Positions 1 through 9,522 are shown, numbered from the stretch's first letter. The stretch is DNA of 64,000 bases from Ollibium composti (GCF_004801285.1 NZ_SSNY01000001.1:186001-250000); one strand, 5' to 3'. Program-made: numbers and translations. Notes: generated by a model from the letters alone, not told the origin.

Positions 1-1
1 C

Positions 2-670
2 AAGCCGAACCCCGACGTCATCATGCCGCAATATGCCATCCAGCGGCTGTTCGCGCTGACGAAGGACCACGATACCTACATCACCACCGAGGTCGGCCAG
101 CATCAGATGTGGGCGGCGCAGCACTTCCATTTCGACAAGCCGAACCGCTGGATGACCTCCGGCGGCCTCGGCACGATGGGCTACGGCCTGCCGGCGGCGC
201 TCGGAGCGCAGATCGCCCATCCGAACGCGCTGGTCATCGACATCGCCGGCGACGCCTCGGTGCAGATGACCATGCAGGAGATGTCGGCCGCGGTGCAGTA
301 CGGCGCGCCGATCAAGATCTTCATCCTCAACAACCAGTACATGGGCATGGTGCGCCAGTGGCAGCAACTGCTGCACGGCAACCGGCTGTCGCATTCCTAC
401 ACCGAAGCGATGCCGGACTTCGTCAAGCTGGCGGAGGCCTATGGCGGCCACGGCATCCGCTGCGAGAAGCCGGACGAGCTCGACGACGCGATCAAGGAGA
501 TGATTGCGGTGAAGAAGCCCGTTCTGTTCGACTGCCGCGTGGCGAACCTCGCCAACTGCTTCCCGATGATCCCGTCCGGCAAGGCGCACAACGAGATGCT
601 CCTGCCCGACGAGGCGACCGACGAGGCGGTGGCCAACGCCATCGATGCCAAGGGCCGGGAGCTGGTGTGA
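2..670 (+). CDS. ilvI: Acetolactate synthase large subunit, C-terminal part (cut by window start)
   Basis: C-terminal 222 residues of the thiamine-diphosphate enzyme that condenses pyruvate to acetolactate (or with 2-ketobutyrate) in branched-chain amino-acid synthesis. The frame is open from base 2, so the gene starts upstream. The ThDP/Mg binding stretch is visible as GDASVQMTMQEM followed about 27 residues later by LNNQYMGMVRQWQ. The small subunit ilvH lies 750 bp downstream, but a VapBC pair sits between them. The identity is firm; the choice of symbol between ilvB, ilvI and ilvG is a convention. Confidence 0.95.
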   Translation, partial: KPNPDVIMPQYAIQRLFALTKDHDTYITTEVGQHQMWAAQHFHFDKPNRWMTSGGLGTMGYGLPAALGAQIAHPNALVIDIAGDASVQMTMQEMSAAVQYGAPIKIFILNNQYMGMVRQWQQLLHGNRLSHSYTEAMPDFVKLAEAYGGHGIRCEKPDELDDAIKEMIAVKKPVLFDCRVANLANCFPMIPSGKAHNEMLLPDEATDEAVANAIDAKGRELV

Positions 671-674
671 TTTG

Positions 675-717
675 AAGTAAGGCGCGGTAAGGCGTATATG
701 TCTTACTTCGTCTTACC
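675..717. promoter_or_regulatory. Probable VapB operator: nested inverted repeats with 10-bp spacing
   Basis: Two GTAAGGCG copies (677-684, 687-694) are followed by two TCTTAC copies (701-706, 711-716). The outer arms AAGTAAG/CTTACTT and GGTAAG/CTTACC are perfect inverted repeats around a TATATG core. Half-sites one helical turn apart just upstream of an AbrB-fold antitoxin gene are what an autoregulatory operator would look like. The AGGAG ribosome site follows at 718-722. Confidence 0.6.
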
Positions 718-729
718 AGGAGCGCGACA

Positions 730-1005
730 ATGAATGTGCGGGCAAAGATTTCAAGCAAGGGGCAACTGGTTCTGCCGAAGGCAGTGCGAGATGCGTACGG
801 TCTTGATGCCGGCTCGGAAGTTGAGGTCGAGAGCGCCGGCGATGTCATCCTTCTCAGGCCATCGCCGAAGAAAACGCGCAACACCTATACGCTCGACGAG
901 GCTGCCGGATTCCTCAAATATGAAGGTCCTCCGGTGACGCTTAAGGATATGGAACGCGCGATAGAGGAAGAAGCCAGGCGGAAATGGAATGCCGCGCGCA
1001 GTTGA
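730..1005 (+). CDS. vapB: AbrB/MazE-type antitoxin of a VapBC pair
   Basis: A 91-residue protein starting MNVRAKISSKGQLVLPKAVR, the typical swapped-hairpin AbrB/SpoVT DNA-binding fold of VapB and MazE antitoxins, in residues 1-50. The C-terminal half (about 55-91) is charged and should wrap the toxin. An AGGAG site precedes the ATG. Its last 17 bases overlap the PIN-domain gene, the usual antitoxin-toxin arrangement. It probably represses its own promoter through the repeats at 675-717. Toxin pairing is inferred from adjacency and the domain. Confidence 0.88.
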   Translation: MNVRAKISSKGQLVLPKAVRDAYGLDAGSEVEVESAGDVILLRPSPKKTRNTYTLDEAAGFLKYEGPPVTLKDMERAIEEEARRKWNAARS

Positions 1006-1423
1006 TACAAACATCTTTGTGCGGTTTCTCGTCGACGACGGAAGCAAGCATGTTGCTCTCGCCCGCCGAGTGTTTGCCGACGGGCAGGTGTTCGTTCCGG
1101 TGAGCGTGATGCTTGAAAGTGAATGGGTGCTACGCAGCAACTTCGGTTTCAAGCGTGACCAAATATGCGACGCTTTCGAGCGTGTCCTGGGGGTGACCTC
1201 TATCACCATCCAGGATGACAATACCGTCGAGAACGCGGTGGCATCTTGCAGGCGCGGGCTCGACTTTGCCGACGCGCTCCATCTGCATTCCTCTGATGGA
1301 TGCGAGGTTTTCTACACGTTTGACGATCCGTTTATTCGCAAGGCGAAGCGGGCAACCTCAGTACCACCGGTCCGACGCCCCCCAATCCCGAAACACGGCA
1401 AGGAACTTGAAAGAAAACAATGA
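989..1423 (+). CDS. vapC: PIN-domain ribonuclease toxin (VapC-like)
   Basis: A 144-residue PIN-domain protein. The expected acidic residues are visible: D6 in AVDTN, E43 in MLESEW, D95 in LDFADALH, and D112/D113 near the end. PIN toxins cleave RNA with Mg2+ and are neutralised by the cognate VapB. The start overlaps vapB by 17 bases and its TGA overlaps the ATG of ilvH (ATGA at 1420-1423). The toxin cistron is therefore physically tied to translation of a biosynthetic gene, which is unusual. The RNA target cannot be read from sequence. Confidence 0.88.
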   Translation: MPRAVDTNIFVRFLVDDGSKHVALARRVFADGQVFVPVSVMLESEWVLRSNFGFKRDQICDAFERVLGVTSITIQDDNTVENAVASCRRGLDFADALHLHSSDGCEVFYTFDDPFIRKAKRATSVPPVRRPPIPKHGKELERKQ

Positions 1424-1992
1424 ACGCCCATCAGCAGCCCACCGGTTCGGCCTATTTCATCGCCAAGGAAACGGAGAAGCCGGAAACGCATACGCTCTCC
1501 GTGCTGGTCGACAACGAGCCGGGCGTGCTGGCGCGCGTCATCGGCCTGTTCTCCGGTCGAGGCTATAACATCGAGAGCCTTACCGTCTCCGAGACGGAGC
1601 ACGAGCAGAAGCTGTCGCGCATCACCATCGTGACGCGCGGCACGCCGCATGTGCTGGAGCAGATCAAGCACCAGCTCGAGCGCATCGTGCCGGTGCACCG
1701 GGTGGTCGACCTGACCGTCAGGGCGCACGAACTTGGCCAGGAGCGGCCGCTGGAGCGCGAGCTTGCGCTGGTGAAGGTCGCCGGCACCGGCGACCACCGC
1801 GTCGAGGCGCTCCGGCTTGCCGACGCCTTCCGCGCCCATGTGGTGGACGCCAACACCGAGCACTTCATCTTCCAGATCACAGGCAAGAGCTCCAAGATCG
1901 ACCAGTTCATCGCCATCATGCGCCCTCTCGGCCTGATCGAGATCTGCCGCACCGGCGTGGCGGCGATGAATCGCGGCTCTCAGGGCATGTAG
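1420..1992 (+). CDS. ilvH: Acetolactate synthase small (regulatory) subunit
   Basis: A 190-residue regulatory subunit. An N-terminal ACT domain (LSVLVDNEPGVLARVIGLFS, about residues 27-46, then GRGYNIESLTVSET) binds the feedback inhibitor valine in this family; the C-terminal half (about 90-180) matches the ALS_ss_C domain. It starts inside the stop codon of vapC, so translation may be coupled to the toxin frame unless ilvH has its own initiation. It works with the ilvI product at 2-670. Confidence 0.95.
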   Translation: MNAHQQPTGSAYFIAKETEKPETHTLSVLVDNEPGVLARVIGLFSGRGYNIESLTVSETEHEQKLSRITIVTRGTPHVLEQIKHQLERIVPVHRVVDLTVRAHELGQERPLERELALVKVAGTGDHRVEALRLADAFRAHVVDANTEHFIFQITGKSSKIDQFIAIMRPLGLIEICRTGVAAMNRGSQGM

Positions 1993-2055
1993 AAAGCCCG
2001 CCGCCAAGCCGGCTTCCGGCCGGGAAAAACAATCCAACCTCTTCCGGATAGGCGA

Positions 2056-2652
2056 ATGTCCACCGACACGCTGCTCGCCCTGTTGGCCTATGCCTTCGTG
2101 ACCTCGATCACGCCGGGGCCGAACAATCTCATGCTTTTGACCTCAGGCGTGAACTTCGGCTTCACCCGCACGATCCCGCACATGCTGGGCATCGGCATTG
2201 GCTTCGTGGTTTTGCTCATGGCTGTTGGGCTGGGACTGGGGGCCGTGCTGACCGCGTTTCCGGTCCTGCACACGGCGCTGAAGGTCGCCGGCGGCGTCTA
2301 TCTCCTGTATCTGTCTTGGAAGATCGCCATGGCGCGGTCGTTCGACGACGGCGGCGAGGCGCGGACGCGGCCGATGACTTTTCTCGAGGCCGCCGCCTTT
2401 CAATGGGTGAATCCGAAGGCATGGGTGATGGCTGTGACCGCCATGGCGGTCTATTCCAATCCGGCGACGCCATTCCTGTCGATCCTGCTGATCGGGCTGA
2501 TTTTCGGTGTCGTCAACCTGCCCAGCGTCTCGACCTGGGCCGGCTTCGGCATGGCGCTGCGCGGCTTCCTGTCCGATCCGGTGCGGCTGAAATGGTTCAA
2601 CATCGCCATGGGCATCCTGCTGGCGGCGACGCTGTGGCCGATGCTGCGCTGA
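2056..2652 (+). CDS. LysE/RhtB-family amino-acid exporter
   Basis: A 198-residue integral membrane protein with about six hydrophobic segments. The LysE/RhtB signature SITPGPNNLMLL sits near residues 17-28 and the NPKAW motif in the middle. The family exports amino acids (lysine, homoserine, threonine, leucine). The substrate here cannot be told, though the location just after ilvIH makes a branched-chain substrate possible. It is a single gene with a 63-bp gap to ilvH. Confidence 0.85.
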   Translation: MSTDTLLALLAYAFVTSITPGPNNLMLLTSGVNFGFTRTIPHMLGIGIGFVVLLMAVGLGLGAVLTAFPVLHTALKVAGGVYLLYLSWKIAMARSFDDGGEARTRPMTFLEAAAFQWVNPKAWVMAVTAMAVYSNPATPFLSILLIGLIFGVVNLPSVSTWAGFGMALRGFLSDPVRLKWFNIAMGILLAATLWPMLR

Positions 2653-2697
2653 GTGTTGGCGCTTGAAGCGGCGCCTTCACCGCCATAGCTTGGCCTT

Positions 2698-3324
2698 ATG
2701 AGCCACGATCACGACGACCATCATCACGACAACCATCTCGATCCCATGGCCGCACGCGTGCGGGCACTGGAAACGATCCTGACGCAAAAGGGCCTGATCG
2801 ATCCGGCGGCGATCGACGCCATCGTCGAGACCTACGAGACCAAGGTCGGGCCACGGAATGGCGCGAAAGTGGTGGCGAAGGCGTGGAGCGACACCGGTTA
2901 TGCCGAGTGGCTGAGGCGCGACGCAACGACGGCGATTGCCTCGCTGGGATTCACCGGCCGGCAGGGCGAGCACATGCAGGCGGTGTTCAACACGCCCGAG
3001 ACGCATAACCTCGTCGTCTGCACCCTGTGTTCCTGTTATCCGTGGTCGGTGCTCGGTTTGCCGCCGGTCTGGTACAAGGCGCCCCCCTATCGCTCGCGCG
3101 CTGTCATCGATCCGCGCGGCGTGCTGGAGGAATTCGGGTTGACGCTGCCGGCCGCGACGAAGGTCCGCGTCTGGGATTCGACGGCCGAGTTGCGCTATCT
3201 GGTGGTGCCGATGCGGCCCGAAGGCAGCCAGGGGCTGGACGAGGAGGCGCTTGCCGATCTGGTGACGCGCGATTCCATGATCGGCACCGGCCTTGCCAGC
3301 ATGCCAGCCAAGGTGCCGACATGA
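2698..3324 (+). CDS. nthA: Nitrile hydratase alpha subunit, cobalt type
   Basis: A 208-residue alpha subunit of the enzyme that hydrates nitriles to amides. The metal site is CTLCSC at residues 108-113. Threonine at the second position is the known hallmark of the Co(III) form (the Fe form has CSLCSC), and C111/C113 are the cysteines that become sulfinic/sulfenic. The N-terminus is histidine- and aspartate-rich (residues 3-13), which is notable for a metalloenzyme. The stop overlaps the ATG of the beta subunit (ATGA, 3321-3324). Confidence 0.95.
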   Translation: MSHDHDDHHHDNHLDPMAARVRALETILTQKGLIDPAAIDAIVETYETKVGPRNGAKVVAKAWSDTGYAEWLRRDATTAIASLGFTGRQGEHMQAVFNTPETHNLVVCTLCSCYPWSVLGLPPVWYKAPPYRSRAVIDPRGVLEEFGLTLPAATKVRVWDSTAELRYLVVPMRPEGSQGLDEEALADLVTRDSMIGTGLASMPAKVPT

Positions 3325-3980
3325 ACGGACCGCAGGACCTCGGCGGCCAGATGGGGTTCGGCCCTGTCGCGCCCGAAAAGGAGGAGCCGCTCTTTCACGC
3401 GGACTGGGAAAAGCGTGCGCTCGGCGTGACGCTGGCCGCCGGCGCCTTCGGCGCATGGAACCTGGACGAGAGCCGGCACGCGCGCGAATCGCTGCATCCG
3501 GCGGTCTATTATGCGGCGACCTATTACGAGATATGGACCAGAGCGCTGGAGGTGCTGCTGACGCGCCATGGTTTCCTCAGCGAAGCCGATCTCGCCGCCG
3601 GGGAAGCCGTCGACGATGCCGCCACCCCGAAGCGCGTGCTGAAGGCGGCCGACGTGCCGGCCGTGCTTGCGAAAGGCGGGCCGTGCGACCGGCCGCTCGC
3701 CGCGCCGGCGCGTTTCCGGGCGGGGGAACGGGTTCGCACCAAGAATTTCAATCCGACCGGCCACACGCGCCTGCCGCGCTACGCGCGCGGGAAGATCGGT
3801 ACGGTCGAGGCGGTGCATGACGGCTTCGTCCTTCCCGACAGCAATGCGCATGGAAGGGGGGAGAACCCTGAGCGGCTTTACACCGTCGTCTTCGACGGAA
3901 GCGAGGTGTGGGGCGAGGGGGCGGACCCGACGCTGACCGTCTCCATCGATGCGTGGGAGAGCTATCTTGAGCGCGCGTAA
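3321..3980 (+). CDS. nthB: Nitrile hydratase beta subunit
   Basis: A 219-residue beta subunit that pairs with NthA. The family's N-terminal signature is seen as [16 protein letters not shown], and the C-terminal SH3-like barrel (about residues 130-219) contains [19 protein letters not shown]. The start is the ATG overlapping the alpha stop codon; a longer upstream reading is only frame noise over nthA. Co-translation with alpha is usual for this heterodimer. Confidence 0.94.
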   Translation: MNGPQDLGGQMGFGPVAPEKEEPLFHADWEKRALGVTLAAGAFGAWNLDESRHARESLHPAVYYAATYYEIWTRALEVLLTRHGFLSEADLAAGEAVDDAATPKRVLKAADVPAVLAKGGPCDRPLAAPARFRAGERVRTKNFNPTGHTRLPRYARGKIGTVEAVHDGFVLPDSNAHGRGENPERLYTVVFDGSEVWGEGADPTLTVSIDAWESYLERA

Positions 3981-4347
3981 GCACGGCGGCCTGCCGCTGG
4001 CACCGGGGATGGACGAGCCCGCCTTCGCCGAGCCGTGGCAGGCGCAGGCCTTCGCCATGACGGTATCGCTGCACGAAGCCGGGCTGTTTTCATGGGGCGA
4101 GTGGGCCGAGGCGCTGTCGGCGGAAGTGAAGCGTCCGGACGCGGCTGCCGACGGGCACGACTATTACGAACGGTGGCTGACGGCGCTGGAAAAGCTGCTC
4201 GCGGCGAAGGGGGCCGCCCTACCATCCGATGTCGATACGCTTGCGGCCGCCTGGCAGCGCGCCGCGCACGCGACGCCGCACGGCAAGCCGATCCTGCTGG
4301 AGAACGATCCGGACGCCGGCTTGCCGGAAAAGCGGCATTCCCTCTGA
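3967..4347 (+). CDS. Nitrile hydratase accessory protein (activator/metallochaperone type)
   Basis: About 126 residues with similarity to the N-terminal half of nitrile hydratase beta subunits: the EPWQAQAFAMTVSLHEAGLF and DYYERWLTALEKLL segments parallel the beta-subunit helices. Co-type systems use such a small protein to load the alpha subunit by subunit swapping. I chose the TTG at 3967, which overlaps the nthB end and gives a normal-length protein; an ATG at 3949 in the same frame is the alternative. The function is inferred from family and position. Confidence 0.82.
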   Translation: MSARKHGGLPLAPGMDEPAFAEPWQAQAFAMTVSLHEAGLFSWGEWAEALSAEVKRPDAAADGHDYYERWLTALEKLLAAKGAALPSDVDTLAAAWQRAAHATPHGKPILLENDPDAGLPEKRHSL

Positions 4348-4390
4348 ATTTCGTCCAGCCCCTTCATCCCCCAAGCAAGGAGTTCGTTTC

Positions 4391-4939
4391 ATGACCACAG
4401 TAGCCGTTCTCGTCGGCAGCCTGCGCAAGGAATCCTTCAGCCGAAAGGTGGCGAACGCCATCGCCAAGCTGACGCCGGACCTGACGTTCGACTTTCTCGA
4501 TATCGGCGGCGTTTCCTATTTCAACCAGGACCTGGAGGCCAATCCGCCTTCCGACTGGACCGCGCTCCGCGACCGCATCAAGGCAGCCGACGCGGTGCTG
4601 TTCGTGACCGCCGAATACAACCGTTCGGTTCCGGGCGTGCTGAAGAACGCGCTCGACGTCGCCTCGCGACCCTACGGGCAGGGCGCGCTGATGGGCAAGC
4701 CGGCGGCGGTCATCTCGACCTCCATCGGCGCCATCGGCGGCTTCGGCGCCAACCATCACCTGCGCCAGTCGCTCGCCTTCCTCAACATGCCGGTAATGGC
4801 GCAGCCGGAAGCCTATGTCGGCAACACCGGCAGCCTGTTCGACGGGACCGGGCAGATCACCAACGACAGCACCGAAGAATTCCTGGTGGCCTTCGGCAAG
4901 GCGTTCAAGGCGTTCATCGAGAAGAACAAACAGAAATAG
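4391..4939 (+). CDS. NADPH-dependent FMN reductase-family protein
   Basis: A 182-residue flavodoxin-like oxidoreductase. The phosphate-binding loop VLVGSLRKESFSRKVA is near the N-terminus, and TAEYNRSVPGVLKNALD is the conserved FMN/dimer motif of the NAD(P)H-dependent reductase (chromate/quinone reductase) family. The ATG at 4391 follows an AAGGAG-like site at 4376-4382; the upstream extension belongs to the previous gene's alternative frame. The substrate is unknown. It lies 43 bp after the nitrile hydratase genes and may be co-transcribed. Confidence 0.88.
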   Translation: MTTVAVLVGSLRKESFSRKVANAIAKLTPDLTFDFLDIGGVSYFNQDLEANPPSDWTALRDRIKAADAVLFVTAEYNRSVPGVLKNALDVASRPYGQGALMGKPAAVISTSIGAIGGFGANHHLRQSLAFLNMPVMAQPEAYVGNTGSLFDGTGQITNDSTEEFLVAFGKAFKAFIEKNKQK

Positions 4940-5089
4940 GCAAACCATGCCGGCGGCCGTTGACTCTGGTTGCCGGCACCTTATTGTTCTCTATATGTTC
5001 TACCTGTGTCGCTTGGGTCTATTCCCTGAGTCGACGCGGTGTTTCGCTTCTATCTTGCCTTCGCCGACCGAATCCGATCTCACGGTTCC

Positions 5090-6217
5090 ATGGATTTTTC
5101 CCCGCAACAGGATGAAGCGCTCAAGGCGGTCGGACGCTGGCTGAAGGAGGGGCGGCCGCAGGTCTTTCGCCTGTTCGGCTATGCCGGCACCGGCAAGACG
5201 ACGCTGGCGCGTCACTTCGCCGAACATGTCGACGGCCAGGTGCAGTTCGCCGCCTTCACCGGCAAGGCGGCACAGGTGCTGCGTTCCAAGGGCGCGCTCA
5301 ACGCCCGCACCATCCATTCGCTGATCTACCGGCCGCGCGGCGAGGAGGCAGTCGAGGACGAGACGACCGGCAAGACCTCGATCAATCCGACCTTCTCGCT
5401 CAACCGCCAGAGCCCCATCAGCCGCGCGGCGCTGGTCGTCATCGACGAATGCTCGATGGTGGACGAGCAGCTTGGGCGAGACCTGCTGAGCTTCGGCACG
5501 CCGATCCTGGTGCTGGGCGATCCGGCGCAGCTGCCGCCGATCTCGGGCGGCGGCTTCTTCACAGAGCACGAGCCGGACTACCTGTTGACCGAAATCCACC
5601 GCCAGGCGCGCGACAATCCGATCATCCGGTTGGCGCTCGACGTGCGCGAGGGGCGAGAGTTCATGCGCGGCGACTATGGTACCGCGCAGGTCATTGGCCG
5701 CGAGGACGTCAACCAGGATCTTGTCCTGCGGGCCGACCAGGTGCTGGTCGGCACCAACCGGACGCGGCGGCGCTACAACCAGCGTCTGCGCGAACTGAAG
5801 GGTTTTTCCGCCGACTACCCGCAGGCCGGCGACAAGCTGGTGTGCCTGCGCAACGATCCAGCCAAGGGCCTGCTCAACGGCTCGCTGTGGAAGGTGATGA
5901 CTTCTTCCCGCGAGACGGTGAAGCCCGGCATCAACCTGCTCGTCTCGCCGGAAGAGGACGATCCGGACCGGGGCGTCGCCAAGATCAAGCTGCTCAAGGC
6001 CGCTTTCGAGAATCCGGACGAGGAAGTGCCCTGGCAGCAGAAGAAGCGCTTCGACGACTTCGACTATGGCTATGCGCTGACCGTGCATAAGGCACAGGGT
6101 TCGCAATGGAACGAGGTGGTGCTGTTCGACGAAAGCTTCGCCTTCAAGGATACGCGCCAGCGCTGGCTCTACACCGCGATCACAAGAGCGGCGGAACGGC
6201 TGACGGTGGTGCGCTGA
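5090..6217 (+). CDS. RecD/PIF1-like ATP-dependent DNA helicase (AAA domain)
   Basis: A 375-residue superfamily 1B helicase. Walker A is GYAGTGKTT at residues 30-38, Walker B VVIDECSMV about residue 120, motif III GDPAQLPPI, and the C-terminal UvrD_C_2 motifs LTVHKAQGSQW and YTAITRAAERL. It resembles the core of exonuclease V alpha (RecD) without its extra domains, so it is probably a stand-alone repair or recombination helicase. The start at 5090 begins MDFSPQQDEAL, the usual family start; an in-frame codon at 5039 is less likely. Confidence 0.88.
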   Translation: MDFSPQQDEALKAVGRWLKEGRPQVFRLFGYAGTGKTTLARHFAEHVDGQVQFAAFTGKAAQVLRSKGALNARTIHSLIYRPRGEEAVEDETTGKTSINPTFSLNRQSPISRAALVVIDECSMVDEQLGRDLLSFGTPILVLGDPAQLPPISGGGFFTEHEPDYLLTEIHRQARDNPIIRLALDVREGREFMRGDYGTAQVIGREDVNQDLVLRADQVLVGTNRTRRRYNQRLRELKGFSADYPQAGDKLVCLRNDPAKGLLNGSLWKVMTSSRETVKPGINLLVSPEEDDPDRGVAKIKLLKAAFENPDEEVPWQQKKRFDDFDYGYALTVHKAQGSQWNEVVLFDESFAFKDTRQRWLYTAITRAAERLTVVR

Positions 6218-6246
6218 AGCGCTCGTGCCTTCCTGTCACATTCGCG

Positions 6247-6654
6247 CTATACGTCCGCCGGCTTTTCGTGCGCGTCGAGCCATGCCCAGGCGTCGGCCTC
6301 GCCGGTGGCCGGGAAGTGGCGGATTTCGACGGTCGAGGGGGCGGCGAGCCAGCCTTGCATCCGGTTGCTCCAGCTTGATTCTCCGATTAAGGCGCAACGG
6401 CCGACATGGTTCGCCGCCTCGGCGCTGCCCTGCTTGAGCGTATCGGCCGCGATATCGGCCCAGTCGACGCCGTCATGGTCGACAAGGCGCACCAGCACGT
6501 CGATCCGGGAATGCTGCGCGCAGGCCGCCTCGAACAGGCCGAACAGGTTTTCGACATCGGGCGCGCGGACGTGACCGACAAGCTCTACGGCGAACAGGTC
6601 GTCGCGGTTCGTGTCGATCCGGCGCACGACCGGCACATCTTCGAGAAAGTTCAC
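6247..6654 (-). CDS. SpoIIAA-like (STAS-fold) protein
   Basis: A 135-residue protein of the SpoIIAA-like family: an acidic mixed alpha/beta domain with [20 protein letters not shown] in the middle and a terminal [14 protein letters not shown] helix. The likely start is GTG at 6654, with AAAGGA on the minus strand (6661-6666) at a 6-nt spacing; an upstream ATG has no such site. The family has no established biochemical role. It converges with the helicase gene 29 bp away and diverges from pdxJ. Confidence 0.75.
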   Translation of the reverse strand: MNFLEDVPVVRRIDTNRDDLFAVELVGHVRAPDVENLFGLFEAACAQHSRIDVLVRLVDHDGVDWADIAADTLKQGSAEAANHVGRCALIGESSWSNRMQGWLAAPSTVEIRHFPATGEADAWAWLDAHEKPADV

Positions 6655-6762
6655 GGACGGTCCTTTCGTTCGGCCGCTGACCGATCTGGAACACACAAAT
6701 CAGCTGTCTGTTCCCGGCAAAGGCAGTATAGATGCCGCGCACACCGTATCGGGAGGCCAGCC

Positions 6763-7503
6763 GTGCCCGCCAAGCTCTCCGTCAACCTCAACGCCGTCGC
6801 CATGCTGCGCAACCGCCGCGACCTGCCGTGGCCGAGCGTTACGGGGCTCGGCCGCATCGCGCTCGCCGCCGGCGCGCACGGGCTGACCGTGCATCCGCGC
6901 CCCGACCAGCGGCATATCCGCTTTTCCGACCTGCCGGAAATTCGCGCATTGATCGACGACGAATTTCCCCGGGCCGAATTCAACATCGAGGGCTATCCGG
7001 GCGAGGATTTCCTGCAACTGGTGGAGAAGCACCAGCCCGAGCAGGTGACGCTGGTGCCCGACGACCCGGCGCAGGCCACGTCAGACCACGGCTGGAACTT
7101 TGCCGCGCAGGCGGCGTTCCTCACGCCGATCGTCAAGCGCCTGAAGAAGGGAGGGTTCCGGGTTTCGCTGTTCGCCGATCCCGATCCCACGGCGGTGAAA
7201 GCTGCGCGCGACACCGGCGCGGATCGCATCGAACTCTATACAGGGCCCTACGGTAGTTGCCATTCCGATTCCGCAAAGGCCGGCAGGGAACTGGAAAGAT
7301 TGGAGAAAACGGCCGAGGCGGCGCGTGCGGCAGGGCTCGGCGTAAACGCCGGCCATGATCTGACCGTCGCCAACCTGCCGGCGCTGATGCGGCGCATTCC
7401 CGACCTTGCCGAGGTCTCGATCGGCCACGGCCTGACGGCGGATGCGCTGGAGCACGGCATGGCCGGTACGGTCGGTCGCTATCTCAAAGCCTGTGGCTGG
7501 TAG
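6763..7503 (+). CDS. pdxJ: Pyridoxine 5'-phosphate synthase
   Basis: A 246-residue TIM-barrel enzyme that condenses 1-deoxyxylulose 5-phosphate with 3-amino-2-oxopropyl phosphate in vitamin B6 synthesis. Family motifs are visible: [12 protein letters not shown] at the start, [37 protein letters not shown], and [11 protein letters not shown] near the end. The start is GTG at 6763 with GGGAGG at 6751-6756; upstream reading overlaps the divergent SpoIIAA-like gene. The canonical VNIDH is VNLNA here, a divergence from the E. coli form. Confidence 0.9.
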   Translation: MPAKLSVNLNAVAMLRNRRDLPWPSVTGLGRIALAAGAHGLTVHPRPDQRHIRFSDLPEIRALIDDEFPRAEFNIEGYPGEDFLQLVEKHQPEQVTLVPDDPAQATSDHGWNFAAQAAFLTPIVKRLKKGGFRVSLFADPDPTAVKAARDTGADRIELYTGPYGSCHSDSAKAGRELERLEKTAEAARAAGLGVNAGHDLTVANLPALMRRIPDLAEVSIGHGLTADALEHGMAGTVGRYLKACGW

Positions 7504-7599
7504 TGCGGATCGGCCGCTCCGGGGTGGCCTGACGCAGCGGTACTTGATATTGCGTTGCAGCAAGCGTAGAGCACCGCGCGCCTAAACGGAGTATCGTCG

Positions 7600-9513
7600 A
7601 TGGCCCTTGCCGACAAGGATGGTGAGGCGGAAGCCGATCAACAGACGAGCCAGCCCGAAGTCGAGCAGCACGGCACGAAGGTGCTCATGCTCGGCGCGCT
7701 GGGGGTGGTCTACGGTGACATCGGCACCAGCCCGATCTACGCCTTCCGCGAAGCCCTGCACGCCTCCGGCGAGGCGGTGTCGCGGTCGGACGTGCTCGGC
7801 GTGCTGTCGCTGATCGTCTGGGCGCTGACGATCATCGTCACCATCAAATACGTCGCCTTCGTCATCCGGGCCGACAACAAGGGTGAGGGCGGCACGCTGT
7901 CCCTGATGGCGCTGGCGCGCAGCGCGTATCCGAAAGGTTCGAAATACATCCTCGCAATCGGCCTGTGCGGCGCTTCGCTGTTCTTCGGCGATTCGATCAT
8001 CACGCCGGCGGTTTCGGTGCTGTCGGCGGTCGAGGGCCTCGAAGTGGTGACGCCGGCCTTCACCCCCTACGTCGTGCCCATCACGCTGGTCATCCTGGCG
8101 ATGCTGTTCGCCGTGCAGCGCTTCGGCTCGGGCCGGGTGGCGGTGGTCTTCGGGCCGATCATGGCCGTCTGGTTCCTGTCGCTCGGTGCGACCGGGCTGG
8201 TTCACCTTCTGGACGATCCGTCCGTGCTCCTGGCGATCAATCCCTATTATGCGCTCTACTACCTGGCGACGACGCCCACCGGCGCGTTCGTCACGGTGGG
8301 CGCGGTGTTCCTGGCGGTGACGGGCGCCGAAGCGCTTTATGTCGATCTCGGCCATTTCGGCCGCCGGCCCATCGTGCTCGCCTGGTTCTGGATCGTCTTT
8401 CCCTGCCTGCTCCTGTGCTATTTCGGGCAGGGCGCCTTTGTCATCTCGCATGGCGGCAAGCCGCACAACCCGTTCTTCCAGATGATGCCGGAATGGGCGC
8501 TGGTGCCGATGGTGGCGCTGGCCACCGCCGCCACCGTCATCGCCAGCCAGGCGGTGATTTCCGGCGCCTTCTCGCTGACCCGGCAGGCGGTGCAGCTCAA
8601 CCTTCTGCCGCGCATCGAGGTGCAGCACACCTCCGAAATGCAGTCGGGCCAGATCTACATGCCGCGCGTCAACCTGCTGCTCGCGCTCGCGGTCATGCTT
8701 CTGGTGGTCGGCTTCGGCTCGTCCAGCTCGCTGGCCTCGGCCTACGGCATCTCGGTCACCGGCGAAATGCTGATGACGACGGTGCTTTTGTTCGTCGTCA
8801 TGCGCTGGCTGTGGAAATGGCAACTCGCCGGCGCGCTGGCGCTCGCCGTGCTGTTCGGCGTCATCGACGCCGGCTTCTTCAGCGCCAACGTGGTCAAGTT
8901 CTTCGAAGGCGGCTGGGTGTCGATCAGCGTCGCCTGCCTGATGGGCCTCGTCATGTGGACCTGGATCCGCGGCAGCCGCTACCTGTTCGAAAAGACGCGC
9001 CGCAACGAGGTGCCGCTCGATTTCCTCGCCGCCAACCTTTTGAAGAAGAAGCCGCAGGTGGTGGCCGGCACGGCGATCTTCCTGACCAGCGATCCGCTGA
9101 GCGCGCCGACGGCGCTGATGCACAGCCTCAAGCACTACAAGGTGCTGCACGAGCAGAACGTCATCCTGTCGGTGGTCACCGCGCCGCAGCCGACGGTGCC
9201 GGACAGCGAGCGGGTCAAAATGGAGGTCATCAACGACCTGTTCATGCGCGTGAAGCTGACCTTCGGCTATATGGAGCAGCCCAACATTCCGCGCGCGCTG
9301 GCAATCTGCCGCAAGCAGGGCTGGAAGTTCGACATCATGACGACGTCGTTCTTCCTGTCGCGGCGCTCGCTCAAGACCTCGCCCAATTCGGGCATGCCGC
9401 TGTGGCAGGACAAGCTGTTCATCGGCCTTGCCCGCACCGCCGCCGACGCCACCGAATATTTCCAGATTCCGACCGGGCGGGTGGTCGAGATCGGCACCCA
9501 GGTGGCAATCTGA
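7600..9513 (+). CDS. kup: Kup-type low-affinity potassium uptake protein
   Basis: A 637-residue membrane transporter of the KUP/HAK/KT family. The signature [19 protein letters not shown] opens the first membrane segment after a short acidic tail (residues 1-25). About 12 hydrophobic segments follow to about residue 455, then a hydrophilic cytoplasmic domain of about 180 residues. It moves K+ together with H+ across the inner membrane. A GGAG site precedes the ATG. It is a stand-alone gene facing the next minus-strand gene. Confidence 0.95.
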   Translation: MALADKDGEAEADQQTSQPEVEQHGTKVLMLGALGVVYGDIGTSPIYAFREALHASGEAVSRSDVLGVLSLIVWALTIIVTIKYVAFVIRADNKGEGGTLSLMALARSAYPKGSKYILAIGLCGASLFFGDSIITPAVSVLSAVEGLEVVTPAFTPYVVPITLVILAMLFAVQRFGSGRVAVVFGPIMAVWFLSLGATGLVHLLDDPSVLLAINPYYALYYLATTPTGAFVTVGAVFLAVTGAEALYVDLGHFGRRPIVLAWFWIVFPCLLLCYFGQGAFVISHGGKPHNPFFQMMPEWALVPMVALATAATVIASQAVISGAFSLTRQAVQLNLLPRIEVQHTSEMQSGQIYMPRVNLLLALAVMLLVVGFGSSSSLASAYGISVTGEMLMTTVLLFVVMRWLWKWQLAGALALAVLFGVIDAGFFSANVVKFFEGGWVSISVACLMGLVMWTWIRGSRYLFEKTRRNEVPLDFLAANLLKKKPQVVAGTAIFLTSDPLSAPTALMHSLKHYKVLHEQNVILSVVTAPQPTVPDSERVKMEVINDLFMRVKLTFGYMEQPNIPRALAICRKQGWKFDIMTTSFFLSRRSLKTSPNSGMPLWQDKLFIGLARTAADATEYFQIPTGRVVEIGTQVAI

Positions 9514-9522
9514 CGGCGGGCG

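Noticed and set aside
7582..9150. A 522-residue minus-strand open frame over kup
   Set aside because: Antisense to a clear Kup transporter, with low-complexity charged composition and no recognisable motif.
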